This document shows positions 16,356 through 24,965 of a DNA stretch of 64,000 bases, one piece after another. Numbering within the stretch: the first letter of the stretch is position 1; the number at the start of each line of letters is the position of its first letter. Where the stretch lies: assembly GCF_003464595.1 (NCBI RefSeq), contig NZ_QRZF01000001.1, positions 1 through 64,000 of the forward strand. Reading direction: 5' to 3'. The notes beneath the pieces were generated by a model that was not told the DNA's origin, did no database searches, and saw only the letters and a program-made list of their open reading frames with translations. Both the position numbers and the translations under genes were made by a program. Source of the DNA: Bacteroides intestinalis. Lineage in GTDB: Bacteria; Bacteroidota; Bacteroidia; Bacteroidales; Bacteroidaceae.

Positions 16356-18305
16356 ATGATGAAGCGGTGGATTATACTATGCCTGGCTTTTAGTTCCGGC
16401 TTATTATCAGCCAATGCTGGAAGTACTGTTGTAAAAGACAGCCTGTTACGCATTTATGTCGCTGCTCCACACGATTCTACCCGGTTGGACGTGCTGCATG
16501 ATATTGCCCGGTTGGACCAGCAGACACCGGTATTCCTTTATTATGAAAACAAATTGTTGCAAGAAGCTACCGCGCAGAACAATCTGCGATATCAGAGTCT
16601 TGCCACCTACGAACATATCATCTACTTCTTCAACAAACTGGACTTGGTGCGCGTCACGCAATGGATGGGCAAAATGGAAAATCTGGCAGAGAAGCATAAC
16701 TATTACAATGATTACTTCAAAGCCAAGAAGTTGCAGATAGAAATGTACACGATCAACCAGCAGATAGAATTCGCCATCTATGAAGCAAACATCATGTACG
16801 AGAAAGCTAAGAAACTGAACGACCGAAATGGTATGCGGGAAGCATGCCTCTGCCTGATGACCAGCTACATAGCTACACTACGCTATGAAGAAGGAATACA
16901 AGCATTAGAGGAGGCTTTCCAGCTGATGAGTCCGCAAGATAGTCCGATGGACAAGATAAGTTTGCTGTCCAAAGCTATTTTGGTTTATTCGTTCCTGCAC
17001 GAAAATGACAAGATGTTCTCTTCTCTGGAACAGATGCAAACAGCCATAAACGAACTGATAACTGCTAATCCTGCACTACAAAACGCATATTCCGCATTAT
17101 ACATGGGGATAGAAACCCAATATGCCCTTTACTATATCCGCACAAAGGATATGAAGAAAGCATGGGAACACTTGCAAAAAGTGGATGAGTATTATACTCC
17201 CAACACTTTCCTGCCATACCAGATCTCCCGTTTGCAGGCCTATGCAGAATATCACCGTTCTCTAAAAGATTACAAGAAATCTCTGGAATATCTGGATGAT
17301 GCGATTCGTTTGGTAAAGCAAATGTCTTTCCCGGATGTTATCTTATACACTGCCATGAAAGCAGATATATTGATAGATATGGGCCGGGCAAATGAATCTC
17401 TTGACATCTATAAAAAAGTGATGCGCGATAAGGACTCACTCTACAGAAATCTGTCGCACACACAAATGGAACAGATACAAAGTTTGTACAACATGGACAA
17501 ATTTCTGTTACAGAGGGAGCGATGGCATGCAAAAGTCCATATTATCTTTCTGGCTGTAATAGGAACAGCGCTACTGGCTCTTATTACTTTTGTAGTCAAC
17601 ATGTATCTCAGTCGGAAACGATTACAAAGAGATGCCAAAGAAGCCGCCCGGTTAAATCAGGTTGCAGAAGAAGCCAATGAGGTAAAAAGCCGCTTCCTTG
17701 CGAATATGAGTTATAACATCCGTATTCCGCTAAACAATGTCGTAGGATTTTCTCAACTGCTCTCTACGGATATGGGACTGGATGAAAAGGAAAAACAGGA
17801 GTACTCCGAAATTATCCAGACCAATTCTACCGAACTGATTCAGCTGGTAAACGATGTACTCGATCTCTCACGTCTGGAAGCCAAAATGATGAAGTTCCAG
17901 ATACAGGAATGCGAGATACGGGAAATGTGCAGCGACCTGGTAGGTATGGCCCGGATGAATAGTGACGGACATATCCACGCCCAACTGGAAACGGATGTGG
18001 AAAGCCAGGTACTCAGAATGGATGCCAATCGCTTCAACCAGGCAGTGATAAATATGTTACTCTATCCTGTGCCCAATGATACCGACCGCGAAGTAAAGAT
18101 GAGACTGGATAGGGATGAAAGAAATGAATTGCTGATCTTCCATATTATCAATAGTCCGTTAGCAGATCCTGCATTTTCATCTCAACAGGTCTCCATACGA
18201 CTTAAGATAAATCAGTTGCTATTCGAGCACTTTGGTGGGAGTTTCATAATAAGCGAAGAAGAAGAAGGTACCCCCATTACATTTACCATTTCCTATAAGG
18301 AATAG
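16356..18305 (+). CDS. TPR sensor histidine kinase-like protein, probable pseudokinase
   Basis: 649 residues, a paralogue of the preceding gene: signal peptide MMKRWIILCLAFSSGLLSANA, TPR-like periplasmic region to about residue 385, a membrane helix (IIFLAVIGTALLALITFVVNM, near 395-415), then an H-box-like helix. The phospho-acceptor position reads NMSYNIRIPLNN, with Tyr453 where the upstream kinase has His. The ATPase half has lost the N-box asparagine (INMLLYPVPND) and both glycine motifs. Folding residues such as INQLLFEHFGGSF remain. It should therefore neither bind ATP normally nor autophosphorylate, but could dimerise with and regulate the upstream kinase. Two-base spacing and GGAGG before ATG indicate strong coupled translation. 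Confidence 0.88.
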   Translation: MMKRWIILCLAFSSGLLSANAGSTVVKDSLLRIYVAAPHDSTRLDVLHDIARLDQQTPVFLYYENKLLQEATAQNNLRYQSLATYEHIIYFFNKLDLVRVTQWMGKMENLAEKHNYYNDYFKAKKLQIEMYTINQQIEFAIYEANIMYEKAKKLNDRNGMREACLCLMTSYIATLRYEEGIQALEEAFQLMSPQDSPMDKISLLSKAILVYSFLHENDKMFSSLEQMQTAINELITANPALQNAYSALYMGIETQYALYYIRTKDMKKAWEHLQKVDEYYTPNTFLPYQISRLQAYAEYHRSLKDYKKSLEYLDDAIRLVKQMSFPDVILYTAMKADILIDMGRANESLDIYKKVMRDKDSLYRNLSHTQMEQIQSLYNMDKFLLQRERWHAKVHIIFLAVIGTALLALITFVVNMYLSRKRLQRDAKEAARLNQVAEEANEVKSRFLANMSYNIRIPLNNVVGFSQLLSTDMGLDEKEKQEYSEIIQTNSTELIQLVNDVLDLSRLEAKMMKFQIQECEIREMCSDLVGMARMNSDGHIHAQLETDVESQVLRMDANRFNQAVINMLLYPVPNDTDREVKMRLDRDERNELLIFHIINSPLADPAFSSQQVSIRLKINQLLFEHFGGSFIISEEEEGTPITFTISYKE

Positions 18306-18308
18306 CGT

Positions 18309-19010
18309 CTACTCAAAGTAGAAAGTGAGCACTATCATACGTGAAGTGATTTTATCAACAGATTGTGTAAACTTCAATAACGATTGATCTGTAAGGTCCT
18401 TACGCTCTTTCTTAATCAGATTTGCCAGACCGAAACAAAATTTCAGCTCGGGTATTAACTTGAAATAGGGTAAGTAAAAATCGCATCCCAAACCCACTTC
18501 CACATAGCAATCGAAAGGCTTTACCAATAAGGCTCCCTGTTTCTTCACACTGAAGTCGTAAGTAGGAGCAATACCTGCCACCACATAGGGGCGGTAGTTA
18601 TTGAAACGCTCAGCAGCAAACTTCAAATCTATCGGAACCGAAAGGTAGGCAGACTTCATGGATTGGGAATACTCTTCACCGCTGGCTTGTTCGCGGAACA
18701 CGACCTTCTTATCTCCAAAATGCAGCGTTGGAATAAAACGTAGGGAAAGGAAAGTATTCAGATACAGCTCGCCCAACACACCTACTGTAAATCCGGGAGA
18801 ATACTCAGGAACATCTGCAAACCAGGCCTGACCGTCTTCCGTCACATAGCCCGTATTCACCAATTTATAGTCTTGCACATGAATACCCGCTAAAAAACCA
18901 TAGTGCCACTTTCGCTGGTCGATATACGGGCGATTTTGCACCTTCCGCTTCTGTGCCGAAGCACCCAAAGCAAGGAGTAAAGTAAGGATTATCAGACAAA
19001 TGCGCTTCAC
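18309..19010 (-). CDS. PorT-family outer membrane beta-barrel protein
   Basis: 233 residues with signal peptide MKRICLIILTLLLALGASAQ. The remainder alternates hydrophobic and polar residues in about eight strands and ends MIVLTFYFE, a typical barrel closure. The sequence fits the PorT family, which in Porphyromonas belongs to the type IX secretion apparatus; in Bacteroides the protein occurs without most of the apparatus, so its role here may be different. Convergent with the pseudokinase gene (three bases between stops) and divergent from ferredoxin. Confidence 0.8.
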   Translation of the reverse strand: MKRICLIILTLLLALGASAQKRKVQNRPYIDQRKWHYGFLAGIHVQDYKLVNTGYVTEDGQAWFADVPEYSPGFTVGVLGELYLNTFLSLRFIPTLHFGDKKVVFREQASGEEYSQSMKSAYLSVPIDLKFAAERFNNYRPYVVAGIAPTYDFSVKKQGALLVKPFDCYVEVGLGCDFYLPYFKLIPELKFCFGLANLIKKERKDLTDQSLLKFTQSVDKITSRMIVLTFYFE

Positions 19011-19137
19011 AACCCTAAAACGGTAAAAGTGACATTTTATTGCACATATACCCCTATTTTCTCTTCTCTATTATTTAGACAAGGTACAAATTAAGGGAAT
19101 TTAAACATGATTGGTAACAACTAATCAAGAAAACTGC

Positions 19138-19145
19138 TATTTTTG
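19138..19145 (+). promoter_or_regulatory. -7 element of ferredoxin promoter
   Basis: TATTTTTG fits TAnnTTTG and lies 39 bases before the ferredoxin ATG. The -33 region has only TTGG at 19111. Confidence 0.55.
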
Positions 19146-19184
19146 CCGAACTAATTAGTACTAATAATTTAAAATTTGAAGAAA

Positions 19185-19355
19185 ATGGCTTACGTAATTA
19201 ATGACAGTTGTGTTGCTTGTGGTACTTGTATTGACGAATGTCCGGTAGGAGCTATCTCTGAAGGTGATATCTACGCTATCGATCCTGAAACTTGCACAGA
19301 TTGCGGTACTTGTGCTGATGTTTGTCCGTCTGAAGCAATTCACCCGGCAGAATAA
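19185..19355 (+). CDS. 2[4Fe-4S] bacterial-type ferredoxin
   Basis: 56 residues from ATG 19185 (MAYVINDSCVACGTCIDECP) to TAA 19355. Two Cys motifs of the clostridial type are complete: CVACGTCIDECP (Cys9, 12, 15, 19) and CTDCGTCADVCP (Cys37, 40, 43, 47), each binding one [4Fe-4S] cluster by exchange of the fourth cysteine. It is a soluble low-potential electron carrier, for example for pyruvate:ferredoxin oxidoreductase, Rnf or hydrogenase in an anaerobe. It has its own promoter and is closed by a strong terminator, so it is a single-gene unit. Confidence 0.96.
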   Translation: MAYVINDSCVACGTCIDECPVGAISEGDIYAIDPETCTDCGTCADVCPSEAIHPAE

Positions 19356-19377
19356 TAACAACACTCAAAGAAAAAGA

Positions 19378-19409
19378 AAAGCCCGGTTTCAATTATGAAG
19401 CCGGGCTTT
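19378..19409. terminator. Bidirectional terminator between ferredoxin and aminotransferase
   Basis: AAAGCCCGGTTTC (19378-19390) pairs with GAAGCCGGGCTTT (19397-19409) around a 6-base loop, with T-rich sequence on both exits. It serves the ferredoxin on the plus strand and the aminotransferase on the minus strand. Confidence 0.88.
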
Positions 19410-19428
19410 CTCATTTATATACGTTCTC

Positions 19429-20622
19429 TTATTTCAATTCAGCCAATGCTGCCTTGATACGACGGATAGCTTCTACAATATTCTCATCGCTGGTTGCATA
19501 GCTCATGCGGATACACTCAGGTGCACCGAATGAAGCACCACCCACACATGCCACGTGGGCAACCTCCAACAGATACATTGCCAAATCATCCGAGTCGCCA
19601 ATCTTACGGTCGCCAACAGACTTACCAAAGAAAGAATCACATTTCGGGAACAGATAGAAAGCACCCTGCGGTACATTCACTTCGAATCCCGGAACTTCCT
19701 TCGCCAACTTCACAATCAAATCACGACGACGCTCGAAAGCTTTACGCATTTCTTCTACCGGAGCCTGTGTTCCTGTGTAAGCAGCCTCAGCAGCTTTCTG
19801 GGATACAGAGCAAGGACCTGAAGTATATTGACCTTGCAACTTGTTGCAGGCTTTTACAAGCCATTCCGGTCCGGCAATGAAACCAATACGCCAGCCAGTC
19901 ATTGCATATGCCTTAGAAACACCGTTTACGATTACCGTACGATCTTTCATTTCAGGAAATTGGGCAATACTCTGGTGCTTGCCGATATAGTTGATATGCT
20001 CATAAATCTCATCAGCAATTACGATTACCTGAGGATGTTTTGCCAGTACGTCAGCCAAGCCTTTCAACTCTTCTTGAGTATAAACCGAACCGGTCGGGTT
20101 AGAAGGAGAACAAAGAATCAGAGCCTTAGTCTTCGGAGTGATAGCAGCTTCCAACTGTGCAGGAGTAATCTTGAAATCCTGTTCGATACCGGCAGTAACA
20201 ATAACCGGAGTACCTTCAGCCAGTTTCACCATTTCCGGATAACTTACCCAATATGGAGCGGGCACAATAACTTCATCACCCGGGTTCACCAGCACCAGCA
20301 CTGCATTGCAGACTGATTGCTTAGCACCATTGGCACATGAAATTTGTGCGGCTGTATATTCCAGACCGTTTTCCTTTTTCAGTTTCTCCACGATTGCATT
20401 GCGCAAAGCCGGGTATCCCGGAACAGGAGAATAGCGAGAGAAGTTGTCGTCTATCGCTTTTTTCGCAGCCTCTTTGATGTGATCAGGAGTATTAAAGTCA
20501 GGCTCTCCCACACTCAGGTTAATTACGTCAACGCCTTGTGCTTTCAACTCGGCGCTCTTTTGCGACATAGCCAGCGTCGCCGACGGCGACAAACTGTTCA
20601 AACGATCTGATAATTGATTCAT
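19429..20622 (-). CDS. Aspartate aminotransferase (class I pyridoxal-phosphate enzyme)
   Basis: 397 residues from ATG 20622 (MNQLSDRLNSLSPSATLAMS), which matches the usual start of this subgroup; a longer frame to 20664 adds an unlikely MQPNLCNNHKIDRK. Landmarks are NLSVGEPDFNTP, substrate-site SNPTGSVYT, PLP-contact ADEIYEHI and the Schiff-base lysine in VSKAYAMTGWRIGF, and RMSYATSDENI at the C-terminus with the substrate-carboxylate arginine. It transfers amino groups between aspartate and 2-oxoglutarate in amino-acid synthesis. Single-gene transcript ending at the bidirectional terminator. Confidence 0.94.
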   Translation of the reverse strand: MNQLSDRLNSLSPSATLAMSQKSAELKAQGVDVINLSVGEPDFNTPDHIKEAAKKAIDDNFSRYSPVPGYPALRNAIVEKLKKENGLEYTAAQISCANGAKQSVCNAVLVLVNPGDEVIVPAPYWVSYPEMVKLAEGTPVIVTAGIEQDFKITPAQLEAAITPKTKALILCSPSNPTGSVYTQEELKGLADVLAKHPQVIVIADEIYEHINYIGKHQSIAQFPEMKDRTVIVNGVSKAYAMTGWRIGFIAGPEWLVKACNKLQGQYTSGPCSVSQKAAEAAYTGTQAPVEEMRKAFERRRDLIVKLAKEVPGFEVNVPQGAFYLFPKCDSFFGKSVGDRKIGDSDDLAMYLLEVAHVACVGGASFGAPECIRMSYATSDENIVEAIRRIKAALAELK

Positions 20623-20705
20623 TTTTCTATCTATTTTATGGTTGTTGCATAAATTTGGCTGCAAATTAAGCTATTTTCTTTGATATTAGAAAACAAAACA
20701 GCAAA

Positions 20706-21920
20706 TTACTTATTAAAATGTAACGTGTGCCCCATGCGTTCTTTCTTAGTACGCAGATAACGTTCGTTGTATGGATTCGGAGTTGTCTCGATAGGAACAA
20801 TCTCTGTAATTTCCAGACCGTAAGCCTCCAACCCGACACGTTTCACCGGATTATTCGTCATCAGTCTCATTTTGTGTACTCCCAGTTCACGCAGAATCTG
20901 AGCACCTACACCATAGTCGCGTTCATCAGCCAAATGCCCCAGGCAAATATTGGCATCTACCGTATCCAGACCGTCTTCCTGCAATTTATAGGCTTTCATC
21001 TTTTCCATCAGACCGATACCACGACCTTCCTGGTTCAGATAAACAACTACTCCCTTACCGGCTTTATCAATCATTTCCATAGCTTTGTGCAGTTGCTCAC
21101 CGCAATCACAACGCTTAGAGCCAAAGATATCTCCTGTAGCACAAGAAGAGTGTACACGCACCAAAATCGGTTCATCCTGATCCCATGTACCTCTAAACAA
21201 AGCCACATGTTCCAAACCATTGGATTTCTGACGGAACGGAATCAAGCGGAAATGTCCATGTTCAGTAGGCATATCTACTTCTACACCTTCTTCCACAATG
21301 GACTCTTGTTTCAGGCGATAGGCAATCATATCACGAATAGAGATCAGCTTCAGATTAAATTCATCAGCCATCTTTCTCAACTCAGGCAGGCGTGCCATGC
21401 CACCGTCCTCAGTCATGATTTCCATAAGGGCACCTGCAGGATACAAACCTGCCATACGAGCCATGTCAATCGTAGCTTCTGTATGTCCGGCACGACGCAG
21501 GACACCTTTCTCCTGGGCATACAACGGATTGATATGTCCCGGACGTCCGAATGTTGCAGGTGTAGAAGCCGGATCGGCCAATGCCCGGATGGTAGCAGCA
21601 CGGTCGGCAGCAGAAACTCCGGTAGTGCAGCCTTCCAGTTTATCGATAGTTACCGTGAAAGGTGTACCCAGTACAGAAGTGTTGTCACTTACCTGATGGG
21701 GTAAATCCAGCTCTTTACAGCGGGATACAGTAACCGGCGCACAAAGTACTCCACGCGCATGTTTCAGCATGAAGTTCACCTTTTCAGGAGTTATCTTCTC
21801 TGCGGCAATAATCAGGTCACCCTCATTTTCGCGGTCTTCATCATCCACTACAATCACAAAATTACCGGCTTTGAAGTCTTCAATAGCCTCTTCTATTGTA
21901 TCTAATTTCACTTTTTCCAT
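20706..21920 (-). CDS. ribBA: Bifunctional 3,4-dihydroxy-2-butanone-4-phosphate synthase / GTP cyclohydrolase II
   Basis: 404 residues. The N-terminal half is Rib[21 protein letters not shown] binds the metal and ribulose-5-phosphate, and [10 protein letters not shown] and [10 protein letters not shown] are intact. The C-terminal half is Rib[25 protein letters not shown] carries the zinc cysteines and [11 protein letters not shown] the GTP-binding/catalytic region. Together they catalyse the two entry steps of riboflavin synthesis. It follows the LptF/G-type gene by 26 bases without a terminator, so it is probably in the same transcript. Confidence 0.97.
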   Translation of the reverse strand: MEKVKLDTIEEAIEDFKAGNFVIVVDDEDRENEGDLIIAAEKITPEKVNFMLKHARGVLCAPVTVSRCKELDLPHQVSDNTSVLGTPFTVTIDKLEGCTTGVSAADRAATIRALADPASTPATFGRPGHINPLYAQEKGVLRRAGHTEATIDMARMAGLYPAGALMEIMTEDGGMARLPELRKMADEFNLKLISIRDMIAYRLKQESIVEEGVEVDMPTEHGHFRLIPFRQKSNGLEHVALFRGTWDQDEPILVRVHSSCATGDIFGSKRCDCGEQLHKAMEMIDKAGKGVVVYLNQEGRGIGLMEKMKAYKLQEDGLDTVDANICLGHLADERDYGVGAQILRELGVHKMRLMTNNPVKRVGLEAYGLEITEIVPIETTPNPYNERYLRTKKERMGHTLHFNK

Positions 21921-21946
21921 TCTGTTTTCTCCTTTATTTATTTAGG

Positions 21947-23845
21947 TTATTTCAGATTAGTTTCTATTATCTTTTGAACGTCTTCATTGGTTTTTATAAT
22001 CCGCTCCATATCTTTATTCAACCGGATACGGAATGCCCAGATGCGGAAGTAAAAAAATAATCCTACAGGTACTGCCAAGCCGCAAACCATATTCAGCCAA
22101 TAATTACGGAAAGGACGCAAATGTGCATGAACAGAAATAATAGGATAATTATTCAGCGCATTCAGCAAATGAACAGATTTGGTGTTGGACATTTCATCCA
22201 CCAATTTCTCCAGACGCTCATTTATGTTTTCTATCTCCTCATCATTGGAATCTGTCATCCATAATTTAAAATAATTAGGAGCACGCTTCAAAGCTTTCCT
22301 CTCAGCGTATGCACGACAATCAACAGACAATGCCTGCAAATCAGCTGGCAGATGGGTATAATCAGGATCGTGTATAATTACTTCCTTACGGAACAGATGA
22401 CGCACACTACGGATACCTACAATCTTCTTGAACCAGTTAATATAAGCATCGGCATTCAGTACCACAGAATCATTATTAGACTTATAAGTAAGGAACGCAC
22501 CCAATGGAGCCAAGATAGCCGTACTTGTCCACATACCCATCCATACAATCCACTGACCGTCACGCGCCATTTTATAACCTGTATTATTAATAATATAATA
22601 GATAATAAAGATAAGCACGGACACCACAACCGGCATTCCCAAACCACCCTTACGGATAATTCCCCCCAACGGGGCACCGATAAAGAAGAATATAAGACAT
22701 GCCACCGATAGCGTTAACTTCTCGTGCCAGGACGTCATGTGCCGTCGAAGGCTGGTATCTGTCTGCGTGATATTAAAGCTCTTGAAACTCCAATCGCTTC
22801 CCGCACTTTCCGCACGACTCACTGCAGTAGAGATAATCTTCTGTTTCTGTGATAAGGTAGCTACATTGAAAAGACTGTCTACATTGTATTCTCCCAAATG
22901 TGCCTGCTCTATTTTCAGAGTATCTGCTTTCTTCAGGTCTGCCGTGATCTTATAGGTACCATTCATGGCTTCCTTGAAATAAGCACGTCCTACACTGTCA
23001 TTCTGCACTGTCATAGAATCGATACCCGCTTGCAGCATCGCCATATCCTTACTGTTGGACTGACTACTCATGATACCGGCATCCACCATATTAAAATCGG
23101 AGTTGAACTCAATGATAGCATGTTTCTCCCGGAACGCTTCCCGACGGTAAGGTACATTCTTCTGATTCATATTCTGAGACTTCAAATTCTCAAATTGCTC
23201 TCCATTATAAAGATGCAGATATAAGTGCTGCTTATCTGCCGTCATTTCCAGACGACCGGAATCGGATTTAATAATCTGAGCATTTTCGAAACCTTTCTCA
23301 AAATTATAGATCAATACATCATAAAGCATGCCCGTCTTACGGTTCTTGTGCTTCACATATAGGTTATATCCATCTATTTCATCATAAAACACTCCCTCCG
23401 GTATATCCAATTCCGGGGACTTCTGTTTCATGGAGATTAGTAACGTCCATAACTTGGTCTGCGCCTTTGGTCCTATCACATTTTGGAAATAAAAAGAAAC
23501 GCCACATATGAAAATGATAAACACAATCAATGGGCGCATAATCTTAAGTAGTGAGATACCTGCCGCTTTCATAGCAAGCAACTCAAAACGTTCTCCAAAA
23601 TTACCGAAAGTGATAAGTGCTGCCAACAAGATAGCCAATGGCAACGAAGCCGGCACCAATGTCAGGGCAGAATAAAAGAAAAATTGTGCAAGGACACTCA
23701 TTTCCAATCCTTTCCCCACCATCTCATCAACGTACTTCCATAGGAACTGCATCATGAAGATGAAAAGGCAAATGAAGAAAGTGCCCATAAAGAGCGTACA
23801 GAAGCTCTTTAATATAAATATATCTAACTTTTTTATGCGCAGCAT
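21947..23845 (-). CDS. LptF/LptG (YjgP/YjgQ)-family lipopolysaccharide export permease
   Basis: 632 residues from ATG 23845 (MLRIKKLDIFILKSFCTLF). The longer frame to 23872 is rejected because the -7 element occupies 23872-23879. Three N-terminal helices, a periplasmic beta-jellyroll-like region (about residues 130-370), then three more helices including LSVACLIFFFIGAPLGGIIRKGG, the family signature. A cytoplasmic insert (about residues 470-560) and an extra C-terminal helix make it longer than the enteric proteins, as usual in Bacteroidetes where one gene often replaces lptF and lptG. It moves lipid A-core from the inner membrane to the Lpt bridge. Confidence 0.92.
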   Translation of the reverse strand: MLRIKKLDIFILKSFCTLFMGTFFICLFIFMMQFLWKYVDEMVGKGLEMSVLAQFFFYSALTLVPASLPLAILLAALITFGNFGERFELLAMKAAGISLLKIMRPLIVFIIFICGVSFYFQNVIGPKAQTKLWTLLISMKQKSPELDIPEGVFYDEIDGYNLYVKHKNRKTGMLYDVLIYNFEKGFENAQIIKSDSGRLEMTADKQHLYLHLYNGEQFENLKSQNMNQKNVPYRREAFREKHAIIEFNSDFNMVDAGIMSSQSNSKDMAMLQAGIDSMTVQNDSVGRAYFKEAMNGTYKITADLKKADTLKIEQAHLGEYNVDSLFNVATLSQKQKIISTAVSRAESAGSDWSFKSFNITQTDTSLRRHMTSWHEKLTLSVACLIFFFIGAPLGGIIRKGGLGMPVVVSVLIFIIYYIINNTGYKMARDGQWIVWMGMWTSTAILAPLGAFLTYKSNNDSVVLNADAYINWFKKIVGIRSVRHLFRKEVIIHDPDYTHLPADLQALSVDCRAYAERKALKRAPNYFKLWMTDSNDEEIENINERLEKLVDEMSNTKSVHLLNALNNYPIISVHAHLRPFRNYWLNMVCGLAVPVGLFFYFRIWAFRIRLNKDMERIIKTNEDVQKIIETNLK

Positions 23846-23871
23846 TTTACTCGTTTCATGCAATGAAGACA

Positions 23872-23879
23872 CAAAATTA
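23872..23879 (-). promoter_or_regulatory. -7 element of LptF/G-ribBA promoter
   Basis: TAATTTTG on the minus strand matches TAnnTTTG, 26 bases before the ATG at 23845. Confidence 0.6.
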
Positions 23880-23921
23880 GCATAAAAAAGGGAGTGTGGA
23901 AAATTTTTATATCAAAGTTAA

Positions 23922-24308
23922 CTAAAAACCGCACGTTCTCCGTAGAGTCTCTACCTGAGAGTCCCATAATTCACGTAAATCGTTCACTTCGTCCACAGAA
24001 GTGAAGTCTGTTACTTCCAACACGAAATCATTAGTCAGTTCGTTGTTTGTCATCTTTAATTCAAAATATTCCCGTTCATATTCATCATCCAACCAACGGA
24101 AACGAATAAAAGAGAAAGCCCGCACAGCTATAATCTCTGCGTCACGATGTTCTGTCTTTCCCCAGAAGAAAGTGACAACTTTATCGTCCGACTGCACCCT
24201 GTCTGCAAACCAGCCCTCCAAACCGGTGGGGGTACTTATCGCGGACCAAAGAATGCTTTTAGAAGTTGCATTCAAGAGGTATTCCCGATGAATCTTTTGT
24301 CTTTCCAT
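23922..24308 (-). CDS. START-like (SRPBCC/AHSA1-type) domain protein
   Basis: 128 residues, soluble. The order EYLLNATSKSILWSAISTPTGLEGWFAD, FFWGKTEHRDAEI and FIRFRWLDD fits the helix-grip START-like fold seen in a protein conserved across Bacteroidetes; such domains hold a hydrophobic ligand in a cavity. Ligand and role are not known. It sits alone between the LptF/G gene and the accessory cluster. A TATCTTGC sequence about 30 bases upstream is a possible weak -7 element. Confidence 0.82.
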   Translation of the reverse strand: MERQKIHREYLLNATSKSILWSAISTPTGLEGWFADRVQSDDKVVTFFWGKTEHRDAEIIAVRAFSFIRFRWLDDEYEREYFELKMTNNELTNDFVLEVTDFTSVDEVNDLRELWDSQVETLRRTCGF

Positions 24309-24443
24309 AGTTCATATTTGCTTCTTATTGCGGCGGCAAGATAGAGACTTTTTTCTAAATACAAAAAAAAATACGTCTTTTTTATTCGTGTCCTACAAAC
24401 CGCTGTTCTTCATCCCCTATATAAAACATCCATTTCGAATAAG

Positions 24444-24965
24444 TTAGTATTGTTGTATGTATCTATCAAAACTATCTGAACCCGATAGAAACAGTTTAGC
24501 CTTAATACGTTGTTTTGACTTCAATACAGACCTGGATGTAATATTAAAAAGCAAGGCAATAGTCTTATTAGTCAGCCGGGCACGTATCAGATAGCACAAC
24601 CTCAGCTCCTGAGTGCTTAAGCAAAATGGTGCTAAAGTTTCTAACAAACAACCTCCATAAAACAAATCAATGACAATAAACAAACTATGCCACTCTGCCT
24701 CATCCCGGACAATTCCATAAACTGGTCTTTGATGAAGACACAATAACTGCCCCATCGCAACTATAAGAGAAGAAGAGCACCCTACCAATGCTGTAACTTT
24801 CTGATAGTCCCTCAGTTGTCTCGTTAATTGTTTATTACGATATAATAAACAAGCATTCCAATTATCCTTAGAAGCATCCATAATTTCTCCGGAGAAACTT
24901 TTATCGACATTAATATCACCAGAATATTTGTTTTCCATTCTCATACTCAAAAATTCTTTCGTCAT
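24444..24965 (-). CDS. LuxR-like helix-turn-helix protein, last gene of the NVEALA cluster
   Basis: Up to 173 residues (alternative ATGs at 24944 and 24938). The C-terminal part LSTQELRLCYLIRARLTNKTIALLFNITSRSVLKSKQRIKAKL matches the helix-turn-helix pattern of Bacteroides LuxR-type proteins (E-x-R-x-C-Y-L-I-R followed by NK-x-IA and S-x-R-S-V); reader note: the motif is given in two halves, LSTQELRLCYLIRAR and TNKTIALLFNITSRSVLKS. The N-terminal part has no receiver or TPR domain. It overlaps the end of the transglutaminase-like gene by about 50 bases, or 23 with the shortest start, so it belongs to the same transcript. It may feed back on the cluster. Confidence 0.72.
   Translation of the reverse strand: MTKEFLSMRMENKYSGDINVDKSFSGEIMDASKDNWNACLLYRNKQLTRQLRDYQKVTALVGCSSSLIVAMGQLLCLHQRPVYGIVRDEAEWHSLFIVIDLFYGGCLLETLAPFCLSTQELRLCYLIRARLTNKTIALLFNITSRSVLKSKQRIKAKLFLSGSDSFDRYIQQY

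Noticed and set aside
19429..20664. 411-residue version of the aminotransferase
   Set aside because: The extra 14 residues are absent from the usual start of this enzyme; ATG 20622 is preferred.
23846..23872. Upstream ATG of the LptF/G-type gene
   Set aside because: It overlaps the -7 promoter element at 23872-23879 and adds a tail not typical of the family.
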